A stretch of DNA of 64,000 nt, from assembly GCF_004664715.2 (NCBI RefSeq), contig NC_051070.1, positions 44,216,456 to 44,280,455 on the forward strand, read 5' to 3'. Below are positions 38,744 through 52,400 of this stretch, in pieces; within the stretch, counting starts at the first letter, position 1; each line of letters starts with the position of its first letter. The notes under the pieces were generated by a model, which had not been told where the DNA came from, made no database searches, and worked only from the letters and a program-made list of their open reading frames with translations. The stretch comes from Peromyscus leucopus. Taxonomy: Eukaryota > Chordata > Mammalia > Rodentia > Cricetidae. The position numbers and the translations under genes are program-made.

Positions 38744-40390
38744 CTAACACATCTTAGTTGGACACAAACAGAAGGAAAGGTCCAAGATGAGGCACCAGCA
38801 ACAGAGACCCACTCACTCACACCCTTAGCTTAACCATTTACTCACAAAGCTGCACAGAGCCTTAGAACTGAAAGGCACTTTTCACCTTCCATTATTTTTC
38901 ATTTGAATTATGACACAATATGATGAAAGGGCAAGATTAGAGTTGCTCACAGCAGCTACAGAGCAGACTGCATTGCTCTTTTGTGTACCAGGAAATAGGA
39001 CATGGGTAAGTAGGTTACAAAGGCTCATGGGACTGCAGGAAGAGCTGTGTCCTGGCAGAACTAAATCTCTAGTCTCTCTTGAAATCTCGACTAAATCAAC
39101 AACAGCCCAAAGTGCTCAGGTTACTCAAATTCTCTTATTTTTGGAAAAAAAAAAACCCATATGAACCTTTTATAACATATAGATGCTACACATATTTCCT
39201 AGAATTTTATTGGCTTGCTTTTCTTGATTGTTTGACACTCAAAACTTTTCAAATTCTGTAATGAAATAAAAACTAAGAAAGTTCTTTTTTTCCCCATCTT
39301 TCAAGAATAATGAGTATATTGGTAGTTTTAGTTTTCTTAAATTGGATACACTAGGGAACTAAATTTTTAAAAAGGTTTAAAGTAAAATGAGTGTATTCAC
39401 TTACTGTCTTTCTGATATATTAAAAATAAAGAAAAAGAGACACTGGGTTACCAGTAAAAATAAAGAGTAACCTAAAAGTAAACAGGTATGACTGTCGTCA
39501 AGGAGGACGACCTGGGCATCCCTCACTCTGGATCTTGCTGATAAGGGTCTGCAGACTGCTTCCTTTTTAACTAAGCGGTCATTTCAAGACCCTGGTTCTT
39601 CCTCAAGCAAAGGAACAAATGTTCCCAGAAGCAAATGCATGGCCAGGCCACACTTAAGAACCATCCATCTGTCTCTAAGTTTCCTTACTGCTCTGTCTTC
39701 CTGCTGCAGCCGGTCACTACATTTGCCAGCAGCTAAGGTCCCCGCCAACATGAATGAGTATCCTGGTCTCTGCAGCATCACTGGCAGGTTCTCCCGTCTA
39801 CCTATCTTCCCGCAGCTCTGTTTTCTTTTGCTCTTTCTCACCGTCTTCCTGGCTGCTTTCTTTTGGATATGGCAGAGTGGGTTAGTGCCTATGCAGACAC
39901 TGGACTTGCCTGAGAGCCAGGTAAGGGACCGGAGCAGAGTTACAGGGCCGATGAGCCAGTTCAGCAGGTAATGGCTATGGCCTACAAGCCCGAGGAGCCA
40001 GGCTCAGTCCCAGGACCCACATTGTGGAAGCAGATGACTGACGCCTACAAGTTGCCGTCTTTCTCGTGTGCATGCAGGTGTGTGCCCATATATGTACACG
40101 AACTCACAAATGTAAAACCAAAACAAAACTTCAGAATTTTCAGCTGTAGACAATTATAACATAAAGCAGGTAGTCTACAGGCTTTCTCTGTGACAACTGT
40201 TATTCCCCAGTTTCCTAAACTCAACTCATCCAAAACTTGATCCCTTCCAGCTTTCTTCTTCCTCCTGTAACTCCCCTACCCCACTAAAAAGGATCCTTTG
40301 CTTCCTGTAATCACACTGTGACATCACCATGGTCACGCTGCCCATCTTGCTCTTCTTATGGTAATTTGTTAAAGCCAAGTCTTAGCGACT

Positions 40391-40448
<58 letters not shown>

Positions 40449-43400
40449 GATTTTCTTTCTTTTCTATTGGCACAGCTGGATTCAGGGCGTTTATCATCTC
40501 CTACCTAGATTCTGACTGGCCAATTTAGCTTCTGAAACTTCCGTTTCTCTTGGAGCAAATGCGTTCTCCACAGTGCAGACACGGCTGCTGCTCTGTTCAC
40601 AGGCTTGCCACTCATTTTTCAAAGCTCCTGAGATGACTCTTAATGCTCTGGGAGCAGCGGTTACTCCTCACGCTCCTGTGCTCGCCCGACCTCCACTCTC
40701 ACCCCCCCCCACACACTACCTTTCCAATGTGGGCACAATCAGGAGTGATTTTCTGTTCTCTGTCTTTCCAGCAGGTGATGTGCTCCCTGAAGGAGTATGA
40801 AACCAAGTCCCCAATTTCTAGCACCTAAGGAGTGCTGTAAGGTGTCCCCGCCCTCTGTCTCCACAGCTACTGTCTTATTTCATTCAGACCCTTAGCTGTG
40901 ACCTGGACTGTCTCAATCACCACTCCCCTATCTCTGTCTGGTTTCTAACTCTTGGACAACACTAGAGAGTGAAGAAAAAAGTTAGTGAAAGTGCAAACGT
41001 GCTTAAAATCTGTCACTAATTTCCTTCCCAAGGATCCCGATTCTGTCATGAGTGAAGCCTGGACAATGCCCCCTCCTCAACACCTGACACTTTTCAACTG
41101 GAAACCAAGGATCTGTGGACTGAGGTCAAGGACATGTGGCTTCCTAAGAAACTGTCTCTCTCGTATATAACCGAGGTTCTGCAAATGCCTGCCTCAGCCT
41201 AAGTTACCCAACTTTGCCTGGTTAACCAGTTTTCTGAGACCTTTCAAGTCAGCCCCCATCATCTCTTTGATGTTCCCTCAGTAACCTGCATGCACCTTCA
41301 TCACACTATGTAGTAACATATGCACTTACTAACCTGTTTTTCCATTAGATGAAAAGCAATGGAGTCCTGGAGATGCATCTGCTTGTGTGTATACCTTTTA
41401 TCTCTGTACCCCAATACCTTAGGGAGAAGCCTGATGTGTGGTGTGTAATTTTTCAGGTCTAAAGCTCCTTGGGCTTATTAAAAAGCTATTAATCTCATTC
41501 TCCAATTTCTCCTACTTACTGCTCCAAGGGTCATATTCTATATTAAAGGGTTTAATGAAACAATACTCCTTAGAATGGATGCTCAAAATCTTATTCATCC
41601 CTTTTAATCCCCTCAACACTTATTTCCAATGTGCTAGAAACGTCAATGAAGACAGCAGATAAAGAAAAGACAGGGGAAAAACATTTTCCAGATCATTTTC
41701 AATGCACTGTGGTAAAGGGACAACAGGACATCACAGGAAAGGTGGACTGGATAGAGCCTGTATCTGTGGCACTGAAGAGTCCTGCTTCTAAAATGCACAG
41801 GATAAATGAAGCAGTAGTACCTCCTGCAGGAGCAGACTGCATCAAGTCCCATCCCCGGAACTGCAGCAACTAAAATCCTTCCTAATGGTTGATTCATTAC
41901 GCTTTGCGGGAATAGGGACATTTGGAGACGGGTTACACAAAGCCCCTCAGGGCGTCTGTGGAAAGTTCACTGCAGATCTGCAGTCGTCAATGTCTGTGTC
42001 ACCAGCACCATGGCAACAGACACTGTTCAAGGACACAATGGTCCTCCTCCCTACTGAACTTCCTACGTTCTTATATGCTCTGGAGTCTTTTCAGCCTTAA
42101 CTATTCTGGAGTTTTTCTATTGTTACTTATAACAATTTCACAGTGTTTTTTTCTTTCTCTCATTTCTGCTATGTGGACAGCATGTGAAATGTGGACAGAC
42201 AGTGCTGCTTAGAAATACTATTGTTCCTTTTTTAAAATTAAATTTGTTTTAAGTGCATTGGTGTCAGATTGGTGTGAAGGTGTCAGATCCCTTAGAACTG
42301 GAGCTACAGAGAGTTGTGAGCTGCCATGTGGGTGCTGGGAATACTTTGGAGACCTCGTCTCCAAAGAATTAATTGATTTAATTTGAATTAAAGTTTAAAA
42401 TAAAGTTTGTTTCAAATGCTTCTCCTGCATAAAGATGTCTTGTTTTCCTTCTCCTCCTAGCTTTAAAATAGAGATGATAATAATATAATTTTTACCCATT
42501 TGGATTATTTTTAAAGTTGGCATACTTACACCATAAGAGCTATAATCATTAGCTACTGATATTCATTATTCTATACCTTCAAGGAAATTTGTGAAAAGTA
42601 GTGAGGTATTGTTAAGAGATGACAGACCCAACTCAAACCCTGTGTCTACCTCTGGTTAGCTGTATGGTTTTAGAGGAATATCAGGCCTATGAAGAAGGCA
42701 CAACTGGTCCTTCTTGAACCCGGGTCCTACGGAAGAGCAGCCAGTGCTCTCAATCATTGGGCCATCGCTCCAGCCCACTATTGTTTCTTTTAATAAGGTT
42801 TTTGTTTTTACCTCATAGATAAGAGTATTCCTTCTATCTCCATAACTTGATTTTCTGTGCCTTCACATATTGATTATGCAATGGTCGTAAAGAAAAAGCA
42901 AGCACACATCAGTTAACTGACCGTAGAATGAAACCAAGCAAAAGCAGTGGAAAGGCTTTTGCTATGCAAAAAAAAAAATTACAGCTTTGATATATAAGTA
43001 TCTAAATCAAGGTAGTTTATTAAGAAAGAAAAAACTTGCCTGGATACCTTTATACTATTAATCTCATTTAAGGACATAAATTATGATACTCAGAACCGTG
43101 AATAAAATTAGTGAAAGAAAATGCACTATAATTTTGCTAACTCCTTAGAAAGGTAAAGCAAATTCTAACATAATTTGTAAATGTAATTATTTACAGGCAG
43201 ATTAGCAAATAAGAACTACAAAAAATTAAATATGCTTTTATTATAAAGGAAATATATAACTGAAACAGAAAAAGACATTTTCAGAAATATTTACTAAAAC
43301 CAAATCTTAAAGAAGCGAAGTTCCAATTTATTTCTGTGTCTTGGGAAACAGTCCACAAGAGTGGTCAGCTTGTGAGGGCAATGGCCCTGTCCCAGTCGAT

Positions 43401-46400
43401 CCACCAAAGAAAGAGGCAGAGCAGGGCACACGGGAATCCTGGGAAAATGCAGCAGAGAGGGAAGAGGAGGAAAGCCTGTGTAGACACACCTCCTGTGAGC
43501 TACAGAAATGTCTTAACTAGAAGCCAAAGTCAGAGCCAGGAGGTTTGTCTGTCTGTCTGCCTTAGTAAGGTATTTTCCTGGCCTCAAGCAGAGTCATGAA
43601 ACGTGTGTGCACATACCATGCACACATTTAAATCCACAGCATAACTTCTCTAGTTTTAACCACCGGAAAGAACTTTAAACCTTCTCATCACTGTCATTAA
43701 GAAGGGTCGGCCCTTCATTGGCCTCACCTGAACTGAAGGTAGGACATCATGACTACAAGTAAACACTGGTGTCATTTGGATCAGAGGTGACTACTATGAT
43801 GCGACTGGCCCGAGACCACAAAGCCATACCCTCACCTGGACGTTGTCGTAGAAGAGGACATCAGGCACTTTCATCTTCTCCTGGGCATTGTACACGGGAG
43901 CGCTGACCGCGCCAATCCTCAGAGACCCGGACACTATCTCACCTGAACAGTGTGTACAGGACAGAGGGTGAGGCACAGCAATGTCCTGCAAACATCCAGA
44001 GAAGCCTCGTCTGGCCAACACACACTGCCAGGCAGCTTCTCTAACCTGTGAGGTCTTTAGGATTTTAATTAAACATCTAACGAATAAACTAAAACACTGT
44101 AGCTCTTCAATTTATACTGTAGACCCAATATAAGACCACAAAGGAAAAGAGCAAGAATGTGACCGTGAACCAACTTACACACCTATCTGCTGAGATAACA
44201 CAGCAGGTCCACCAACACCCGTTAGGGTTCAGTTCACAGAACACGACCATTCGGTAGATAGAGGCCTTCAGGGTCATTTTGTTCACACAACTAATGTTTA
44301 CTGGTAACATTTCACTACAAAGGGGACGCACTGGGAGAAAGCAGGCTAGCTGCTTTTCAAGAAGTCTCACAGGGTGCTACTGTCCGAGGAAGTCTGCCAA
44401 GGCTGTTAGTCTTGTAGGCTCCAAGCCTCGCTCTGCCATCACAACTGAGGGCAAATATAATTTCAGGAACATAAACATGTATTTTGATAAAAAGCTACAA
44501 TTGGAAGATACGGCATCGCAGTATAGGTACAGCTTTCATATGACCAGGCTACACTGACTGCCATCATCATGTTACTTGGAGAGAGACCTGCTGCATGGAG
44601 AGCTAAGCCCTATGAGATGGCTGTTCAGTGAGCTTGGGCTCGGGACAAGGGGAGGAATTAGATGCATTCCTCACAAGATCGGTAGCTTTCAAGACGAATG
44701 AAACCAGTCAAGTGAACACTCTCCACGTTTGGACCCCCTATCCCTTACAGGAAGCTGAGATGGACACTGCTGGCACTGACCCTTCCCTGACTGAGCAATC
44801 TACCATCCTGATGACATGGCCTTTCTCTGGACATGTTGCCAGCTTCAACCAAGTAACATTAAGATTCTACATGTCCCATGGTTATTCTGTCTCTTTGGTG
44901 GCCTCTGCACATCTGTTCAGATTCATCAGTATCAAATTTATAATTTTATTTTTAAAAAAGTCATTCAATTTCCTTAATACTAAATTCTTGGTTCAGTGTA
45001 GCCACAGTTACTAAGACACTGATCACAACCACAGCCGTTACAGCCCTGTTGGAGAACAGTCCTACTTGTGCTTTGATAAGTACATTAAAATAGAAATCTC
45101 CCTGTGCTCTCCCTGCAGAACAGGAAACTCTCGGAGTGTGCGGTCCTCCCCACTCCCAGCTTCTCCTACGGCTGTGCAGAAGGGGGGGTGTGGCGCAGTG
45201 GGTGACTGGAGGGACCGGAAGGGGAGGGCATACAGCCGGCTCTCATTAGTCTGTCTCCCTAGAAAATGCTCCGACATGTTCTGTAGGAAACTTGTTAGCC
45301 CTCAAAACACCAATGTTGGACAAAGCAAACAATTCTAAACTGTATGGTGAAACACATTTGGAAAAGCGTGTGTCAAAATTAGACACGTTGATTTACAACA
45401 AAAACTCTCCAACCCTTTAGGACATCAGTTCCAAACTGACTCTTGGCGGGGAGCGGGGCTAGTATTCACTGAAAGAAGTGCTATCTAAAGCTGAGCTGGA
45501 AAACGGCTTTTGGATGGTTTTTTAGGGAAAGCACTGGAGTCACTTCTTCAGCGCCAGACACAAAACAAAATGGATCTTTAAAAAGGGTTTTACTGAAACT
45601 AATGGCACAAAGTCTTTGGTCATTGTTGTGTCACCTAATATAGCCAAGTCAAGTACTTACACTTGTAGTTCTCCAGTTCTGGCTCCAGGCTATCCTCAGT
45701 ATTTATTTCTATTGCAGCATCTGCCAGATTCTTCTCCAGGGCTGACCTAGCCAGGCTTGGTAAGAACCTAGTAAGAGGGATGGAGAGTGAAGATGAACTC
45801 AGTCTTTCTTCGGTTCTTAAGTATCTTTTAACACACATACTTCACTATTTACAACCAACTGAGGAGAAACTGTCTATGAAATATAAAGCATATAAAATTT
45901 TAGCATAAATACAAATTCAAAGTATGGGTAAAGCCCATGTTTCATATCTAAGATTATTTGTAGTTCGCAATATTTATTCATGTACATTTTGCAGATTATG
46001 ATGAAATCACCTGTTTTCATAAGTGGATTTTGTGTGCCTCATATTTCTTATTTATTGTATAACTGGTATATCAATTTTTTCTTAACTGAAAAGCAACATT
46101 TTAGCCTACTCTAAGTTGGCAATCACAACTTAAATCAGCAGAAGGGAATCAATGAGGTTCTCCTTATTTTCTAATACAAATTCCTGAATGAAAGATGATC
46201 TGGTTTTGGGTTGCCTTCCTGTACCTATTTTATAAATATGTTGTCAAAGTAACAATCTGGTAAGTGACAGAGTCATCCGCTACAAAGACACCATAAGCAC
46301 CATGGCCTGGAACAGTTTCCTTCTACACAATGTTATGTTTAGAATTTATGACCACAGTGAACCCACAGGAAGGATCTTCAGTCAGTGACTGCCTGAGCTG

Positions 46401-49400
46401 TGCTACAGTATGAGCCACGGCCGTGTGCTCCAATATCCCAGAATGCACCATCCGAATTCAGGCTGACACAGTATTAAGCTTTGTGGAGGGACCCCACCTC
46501 CCTTGAGAACAAACCCCTTACAGTGGAAGGCTGGGGTGAGCCAGAAGGCCTGTGAACAAAGAGTGCTAGACACTGGGGTATTGTTCCCTGTCCCTGTAAG
46601 ATTCTGAGCCGCAAACCAGACACGGTCTTACCCACTGCCTCCCCTGGGTCCTGTAAGATCACGGGCAAGTTTATATACCTCCAGGCTTATGTCTTATCAG
46701 TTCCGCACACCATCACAGTTCTTCCATCATTGCTTTGCTGTTCGAAACCAAGCACCCACCTTATCCCCCAAACCTCACTGTGTGTCCTGTTTCTTGCGCC
46801 TTTGTGCAGGCATCACGCTTAACCTTCCTCTCACAGGTGTTCCGGAGTCTGGGAATATTAGGCCCTTTGAGGGCATGTCTACCACTACCTAATAGATCGC
46901 CTGGATTGCTATGGACCACTTGCAAGCTTTCTAAGCATTCTTGGTACCCCTGACCTCCACATAGCCAACCCACATACCTCAGGTCGGCCCTAGAGTGGAA
47001 CATTCCTGGCCTTCTGTCTAAAGCCTAGAGGAGGGGGATATGGGAAGGGGATATCAACATTAGATCTAAAACTAGCTCTGAAAGACAGATGAGGAGGTAA
47101 GCACATTGCAGCAGTCCCAGCAATGGGAGGCTGAGCTGGAAGGGTGGCGGTCAGGACTAACCAGAGCTTTAGGGAACACTGGGGCACAATGGACATCCAG
47201 GAGTCTTACTCAGAATGTAGAACGAATTAATTTGTACTTGAGATTAGAATTCTAAAATTTACAAACAGCACTAGACAAGATAGCATGGTCTACCTGACAA
47301 ACGCAGTTTGCAATATGTGGTTATTTATTCTATGTGAAATTTATTAATGTGGTTTCAAAGCTTGAAGGTATTTAGTTTAGGCAGTTATACAAATGGAATT
47401 CAGTATTTTATACCAAATGCACTTAAATGTGACTATTAAGATCTAGTAGACTTACAGTTAACTGAACTGAGAGAAAAGCCAAAAGAAGAAGTTTAAATAT
47501 TTTTAATCACATTCTTAAAAAATGGAATCCATTTTTATGTTCACTCTCTAGACAGTCTCTGTAAGCAAAACCATCCCTGGAGATAATTAAAAAAATTCAT
47601 GTCGATAATTGCTAAACAGTGGACATGATTAGTTACCAGATTTATGGCTCTTAGAATTAATTATTAACAGTGTACAAAGTGGAAATCTTACACACATACT
47701 ATTAATTTTATATCATTTGGAATTTTTTAAAAAATGTGTAACTCACTTTTTGGTGACAGAAATTATTTTTTCATTACTTCACTTTTCAAGACAGCTAATC
47801 TTTACTTCTGACTGGATTCTTATAGCTCTGTCCAAAGTTTTACCACTAAAGAATCAATTCTCCACAATGTTTCAAAAGTGCACAAGTCAATGTAATGTAA
47901 AATAACAGAACAGACTAGAACTCTTCTTACAGGGGCCTTTGGTCCTTCTATAAAAGAGGCACTTTTAGAATCCAAATTGAATATGTCTCAAGCTTCTAAA
48001 TCTTTGCTATGGACCCTGGGTTTTCGAGTATCTAGAAACTGAACGATGCAGCCCCTGGAGTTATATGCAGAGCAGAGGTCTGAAGGACTCACTCCTCAGT
48101 ATTTCACATGAGAGTGTGAATGGAAGACAGTCCAATGCCAGGCAGCTTGGGCCGCCTCTCTTGATATCATCTACTTAATGAAAGGCTTCACTGGTATGTT
48201 ATGAAACTCTTTTCACTTTTGTCTTAAATTCTCAATGAAATTCAATTTCTTTTCATTGCCTCAATATGAAAAGAGGTTATTAAAAAGAAAAAAATGCACT
48301 TCACAAACCCATCGTCTTTTCGGTTCCTTCCTGCCTCTGTGTTACCCTGAGGTTGGCAGGAAGATGCCCGACTGTAGCTGTGGTAAAGTCAACAGAGGAT
48401 GCATGAATACGACCGCGGCTCGAGTGGTTACTTCCACTTCCAGAGGATCACAAGGTGATAAAAACAGACCTTTTCTGTGGTCCTATAACAACACTGGGAA
48501 AATTAGTCATCTCATGCAATGGTCTATTTAAGAAAGTGAAGTATTTTTAAACTCTGAAATATATCAACATTCCAGAAAACTTCAGAGAATGTTTTTTTAA
48601 GAAATTAAGTACAGAATGGTAACTGAATCTTATTTCAACTTCAACTTCCCTGATCAGTAATGGGGTCTGCATCCCCCCAAGTGCTAACTGGATATTGGAA
48701 TCACTTATTCTCTGCATACATGCCTATCCAAACCTTTGCCTACGGGCCAGATTCCTTTCTAATTTGCAGTCTCTGAGTGCTAGTCCATCCTGATTATCAA
48801 TTTTGTCAAACATGTTCCTAGTTGGTGGCTTTTAACTTACAGTAAAAACAGTAGCTTACAGTCTTTGGAGCAAGTATCCAGATTTTCCTTTTTTTTTTTT
48901 AAAAATAAAACCATGTAAAAAGTGTTCATCTTAACTCTTTGTTGGCAAGTCCACCCATTTCTACACTAAAAATGACACATTTCGCACACACTAGGTTTCG
49001 GTCTCCCTGGAGTAACGATCATGAGGAACGCAGCTACACAGCACAGTCTCTTCCCTCACAGATACATACTTCCCTCAACATTTTCCATAGCTAGTCTTGT
49101 AACTTTCTATTTCCACACCAACTTGAGAGTCATATGTCAGGCGCATTATTACCTTGTGGGATTCTGACTCTGCACACACACTGTTCCAAGTGCAGCGCAT
49201 CTCCTCGTCTATGCGGGCAGAAGGATAGCTTCACTCTGACAGCCATCAATAGTTTAATTCTGTTCTCCACAGAAGGACTGCATGTCTTTCATTTAACTGA
49301 CTCATAGTTGCAAAAGTACACGAATGTCATTGATCAGAGCACACAAGAACTTCATTAGACTGTTTGTTCTAGTAATTTACATGATTGTCTCTTGGATACT

Positions 49401-52400
49401 TTTACTAAAACCAATCATGTTATCTTGGGTGCCGGATAAAAATGTCAAAGATACTATATTCTTTTCTCCAAATGCTTAAGGAAATATGCCAAGTATTTTT
49501 ACCATGAGAAATGTTTGCTGCAAATTTCAAGTCAGCAGTCTTTATCAGGTTGAAGAACTTTGTTTTTATCCATGGTTTACTAAGAATATTCCTGGCTTAC
49601 TAAGAGTTCGGTTATGATTAGGGAATTGGGTTTCATCAAATTTTTTTTTCACTCTTATTACAGTAAGTTAAAAATAGGATATCTAATCCTTCTGGAACGT
49701 ACTGCCGCTGCTCTCAAGTCATCACTAATCCTCGCTTCCTTGTGGGCTTCCCTCCTGGAGTGTTTAGGACTGTTCTTACGGCTGCGCAGCACAGTCACAC
49801 CATGGGAATGTTTTCATTTGTCCCATTTGTGAACTGACACACGTCAACAGATAAACTCCTATTTTACAGTTCTAGCACACTATTAGCGAAAATCGGCTGC
49901 AATAATTCCTGTCTCTTACTCTGTAAGAGGACTGGAGTGTAGTTTAGCAAGCACGGGGTGGTGGGCTCAATCCCCAGCAAAACCCACAGAAGCTCCATTG
50001 GGCAGATTTCAGTCTTTCTCATGGAATCTTCTGTTAATGAACAGCCCCTCAGATTTTGCATCTCTTCACCTTGTGCTAGCTTTCATCCACTTCAGTGCCT
50101 CCACAACTCTATCTTTACTGATTATCAGCCCAGAGGTTTCTTTTATCTCAAAACTTCCATTTCAATTTTTTTTTTTTGTTCAGGTTTGCTTTCAAATTCA
50201 CCAACTCTTGGTCTCCTTTATGCTAGCTTTAAACTTTCCTAACATTTACACCTTCTGAAGTATACCCATTAGGTAATTTCAAATGTTTTACTTTGAGTTC
50301 CTGGAGTTCTATTACTGAATGTCCTATATGTCAAATCTCCTTCATATTTCCTTCTCAAGTAGAGTTTAACTTAAAAAAAAAACATCATTATGTCTAAGTG
50401 TTTCGCCTGCTTATTCTGTCTGGCACCACTTATTTGACTAGTGTCTACAGAGGCCAGAATAGAGTGTTGGATCCGTTGGAACTAGACTTACAGATGGCTG
50501 TGAGCCACAATGTGGGTCCTGGGTATTGAACCCAGGCCCTTTGCAAGAGCAACCATTGCTCTTAATTGCCAAGTCATCTCTCCAACACCTAGTTTATCAC
50601 ATATTGTGACCTTATATTCAGACGGACAGTTTAATACCTTGGGTAGTAAAAGTATTGATATATCTGGGGTTTAGGGTTGCTATTCTATGAAAACCTAGAG
50701 GTAGTTCAAAACTCTGAAAGAGTTAACAAAACAGTAACTTGCGGTAACTAACTAACTAACTAACCAACTAACCAACTAACTGAGAGTGAGTGTCACCACA
50801 GACCCTCATACTTACTCCAGACAACACAAGCACTGGATTTCCTACAGAAGACTCTTTCCCAGCAAAGGTTCTAGAGAGATGACAAACTTTCTCATCATTT
50901 CCCTGGTCACGTGACCAAAACCACTTCCATCAAAAAGGGCAGCAAACATGTCTACTCTACTCTCTATGCAAGAGGCCCTGCTGAAGGTTCTCTGCCTCAC
51001 GGACGTCCAGATCCACAGACTCTGCTTCAACAGACATTTGAATCTAGCACTAGACCCTATCCCATTTAAAAGTCTTCTCGGCAGCGAGGGCATCACCCTT
51101 TTCTTACTCTGTTTTTACTGTCTTTGATTTGATTTTAATAGCAGATCTATTGATGTAAATTTTCTGCCTATACAATTTGCCTAAAGTGTATGATTTAGTC
51201 ATTTTAATTATGTTCACAGTTGTGCAAGCATCATCTCAAGCAATTTTAGAACATTTTACTTATTCAAAGGAAGACCCACAGGCACTCTAAAGCTCTAGAA
51301 AACCATCATATACTTTGCTCTACTCTCGACAGTTCATGTTTTCAATGTATTTTTGCTTTATGTGTATTACTACAGAATCAAACCCATTGTATGAATGCCT
51401 CACGTTTAATTCATCTATTCAGTAGTCAATGGACATTGGGGTTATTTTCAGTTTTACCTTTCCACATTCTCATAACTTGAGGCTGTTTTATATTTATTCT
51501 CCTGTCTTTGATCCTTCTCCATTTCTTAGATGAATTCTTATTTCTTGATACACTATTAGTTCCTGACACAAAGAAATCTGGAAGTTGGTTCAACAGTCAG
51601 CATTGTCTTACAGATTGCGGTGACTGTTTTATTCTACCGTATCTACCCTATTGACTCCCCTAATCTCCTAAACTGCCTACTCTGCTGTGTATTTGCATCT
51701 TTGCTCTCAGACCTACAACCAAGTCCTGCCCAAAATAAAATATGCTTAAGAAACAGAGATAACTGTCTGTACTTTCTGCACCTTATGACTTCAAAATATG
51801 CTGTGGAGGCTTTTTTGCTTCAAAAATTGTTTAGAAGTCTAACACTGCTCTGTTTAAAACACAAGAATGGTATCTCTTAACTATGAGCTATTCAAGGAAT
51901 TATGCTGTAGACAGTCTTAGTTCGGCTGGATGCACCACAAGGAGAGAAAATTCAAGCCACAGCACAAGGCATTTACAAGAAAAGTTGCCTAGGACACTGA
52001 AGTTTCAAAGGACAATTACAAATATTCCCAAGCTAAATCAGGTCTCCTCTTAACTCCTCTTACAAATAAATGGTTGGCTAATAACCATAACTAATCTCAT
52101 TAAAATTAATCTTACCAAAAGAATGAAAATATTAAAGTATATAAGAATAATCTAAGAGAAAAGTCTATTTTGGGAACTGTTATTAATCTTTTATTAATTT
52201 TTTTTTTTCGTTTTTCAAGACAGGGTGTCTCTGTTGAGACAGCTCTGGCTGACCTGGAACTCGCTCAGTAGACCAGGCTAGCCTTGAACTCAGAGAACTC
52301 AAAGGCCTCTGCCTCACTGGTGCTGGGATTAAGGGTATGCACACCACACTGGTTATCTTATTAATCTTATATTTCTAGAGAATATATTCTCTTTAAAATT

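Larger units (their letters stand above)
38105..43835 (-). other. VWA8: VWA8 intron w5-w6
   Basis: A 5.7 kb intron with a minus-strand B1 (38240-38358), TG and CA microsatellites, a B2/B3-like SINE (39955-40125) and a B2 split into two pieces (42231-42341 and 42714-42776). The interval 40450-42230 and the interval 42780-43830 show nothing else I can identify. Confidence 0.7.

Noticed and set aside
44628..45014. 128-codon plus-strand open frame in the w4-w5 intron
   Set aside because: No recognisable domain, no codon-usage or splice support; most likely chance.
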